The position numbers and the translations under genes were made by a program. The notes below the pieces were generated by a model, which was given only the letters and a program-made list of their open reading frames with translations, had not been told where the DNA came from and did not search any database. From assembly GCA_037693485.1 (NCBI GenBank), contig CM075351.1:128350001-128414000 (forward strand): DNA of 64,000 nucleotides, given 5' to 3'. The stretch comes from Kitagawia praeruptora. Its lineage: Eukaryota; Streptophyta; Magnoliopsida; Apiales; Apiaceae. Within the stretch, counting starts at the first letter, position 1. Each line of letters starts with the position of its first letter. Below, piece by piece: positions 63,657 to 64,000 of the stretch.

Positions 63657-64000
63657 GAGCATCTCCAAGAGGCTCTCTACTCTAGCTCTTAACTCAAAAA
63701 ATGAGGAGAGAGAATAAAAATGTTGCTCCAAGAGACTCGTAGTGTCTCTTAAAAACACTAAGAGTCTCTTCTCTCTCCTCATTTCTAAGAGCCACTAGTA
63801 GCTCTTAACTTGTATTTTAATAATAAAATATTCATGTCCACCAATTCTTGCACAATTTTTGGTTATAGTGGGATTGATTTGTGAATAAATTATAAATAAA
63901 GAGCTAATATAAAGAGCATTGTTGGAGTTTGACACATAAATCAGTGTAATAACTTGCTAAGAGCCATTTATTTATATAATTTTTAAGAGTGAATGTAGGA
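63657..64000. mobile_element. PIF/Harbinger-like MITE, second copy, cut by the window end
   Basis: Counterpart of 32250-32610. The left end GAGCATCTCCAAGAG is present; the last 17 bp fall outside the window. Confidence 0.85.

Larger units (their letters stand above)
42145..64000 (+). repeat. Second copy of the 31.4-kb tandem duplication (partial, continues past the window)
   Basis: It matches 10736-32593 in order and orientation. All open frames and microsatellite lengths I compared are identical, except for two single-T deletions near 56475. The remaining 9.5 kb of the unit would lie beyond 64000. Confidence 0.95.

Overview
The window is AT-rich nuclear DNA of a flowering plant. It shows plant-type genes with many short introns, Copia and Ty3/gypsy LTR retrotransposons, a Helitron, Stowaway- and PIF/Harbinger-like MITEs and a tRNA-derived SINE. 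The species cannot be fixed from the sequence.

Layout. (1) 1-4636, minus strand: a decayed, multi-exon Helitron Rep/helicase gene whose 3' half runs off the left edge. (2) 4637-8050: gene-free DNA packed with MITEs and a complex palindromic, GTTGCAAC-rich repeat. (3) 8253-35990, plus strand: one intact 26-exon gene. Its exons join in frame into a 2149-residue protein with an N-terminal galactose-binding-like fold, a long helical middle encoded mostly by one 3.5-kb exon, and a charged C-terminal coiled coil. It looks like a conserved plant protein of unknown function. Its introns hold a young gag-only (TR-GAG type) LTR element nested in an older LTR element, two MITEs, a SINE and several tandem repeats; intron 24 has a GC-AG splice pair. 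(4) 35991-42144: an AT-rich dispersed repeat in two copies, then minus-strand LTR retrotransposon remains, including the integrase/chromodomain end of a chromovirus. (5) 42145-64000: a second copy of everything from 10736 to 32593.

The dominant fact is this direct tandem duplication of a 31,409-bp unit (10736-42144). The second copy begins abruptly in intron 2, so it lacks exons 1-2 and the promoter. It is indistinguishable from the first in every segment compared, including microsatellite lengths, except for two single-T losses about 4 bp apart near 56475 that break the large exon's frame. The junction sits in retrotransposon sequence carrying its own 60-bp local duplication. This is either a very young segmental duplication made by template switching or an assembly artefact, and the sequence alone cannot separate these.

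No operon-like or defence-like gene system is present. The biology is a single large host gene, its truncated duplicate, and layered transposon activity. I found no clearly new molecular system; the junction, the uncharacterised gene and the composite palindrome are the items most worth following up.
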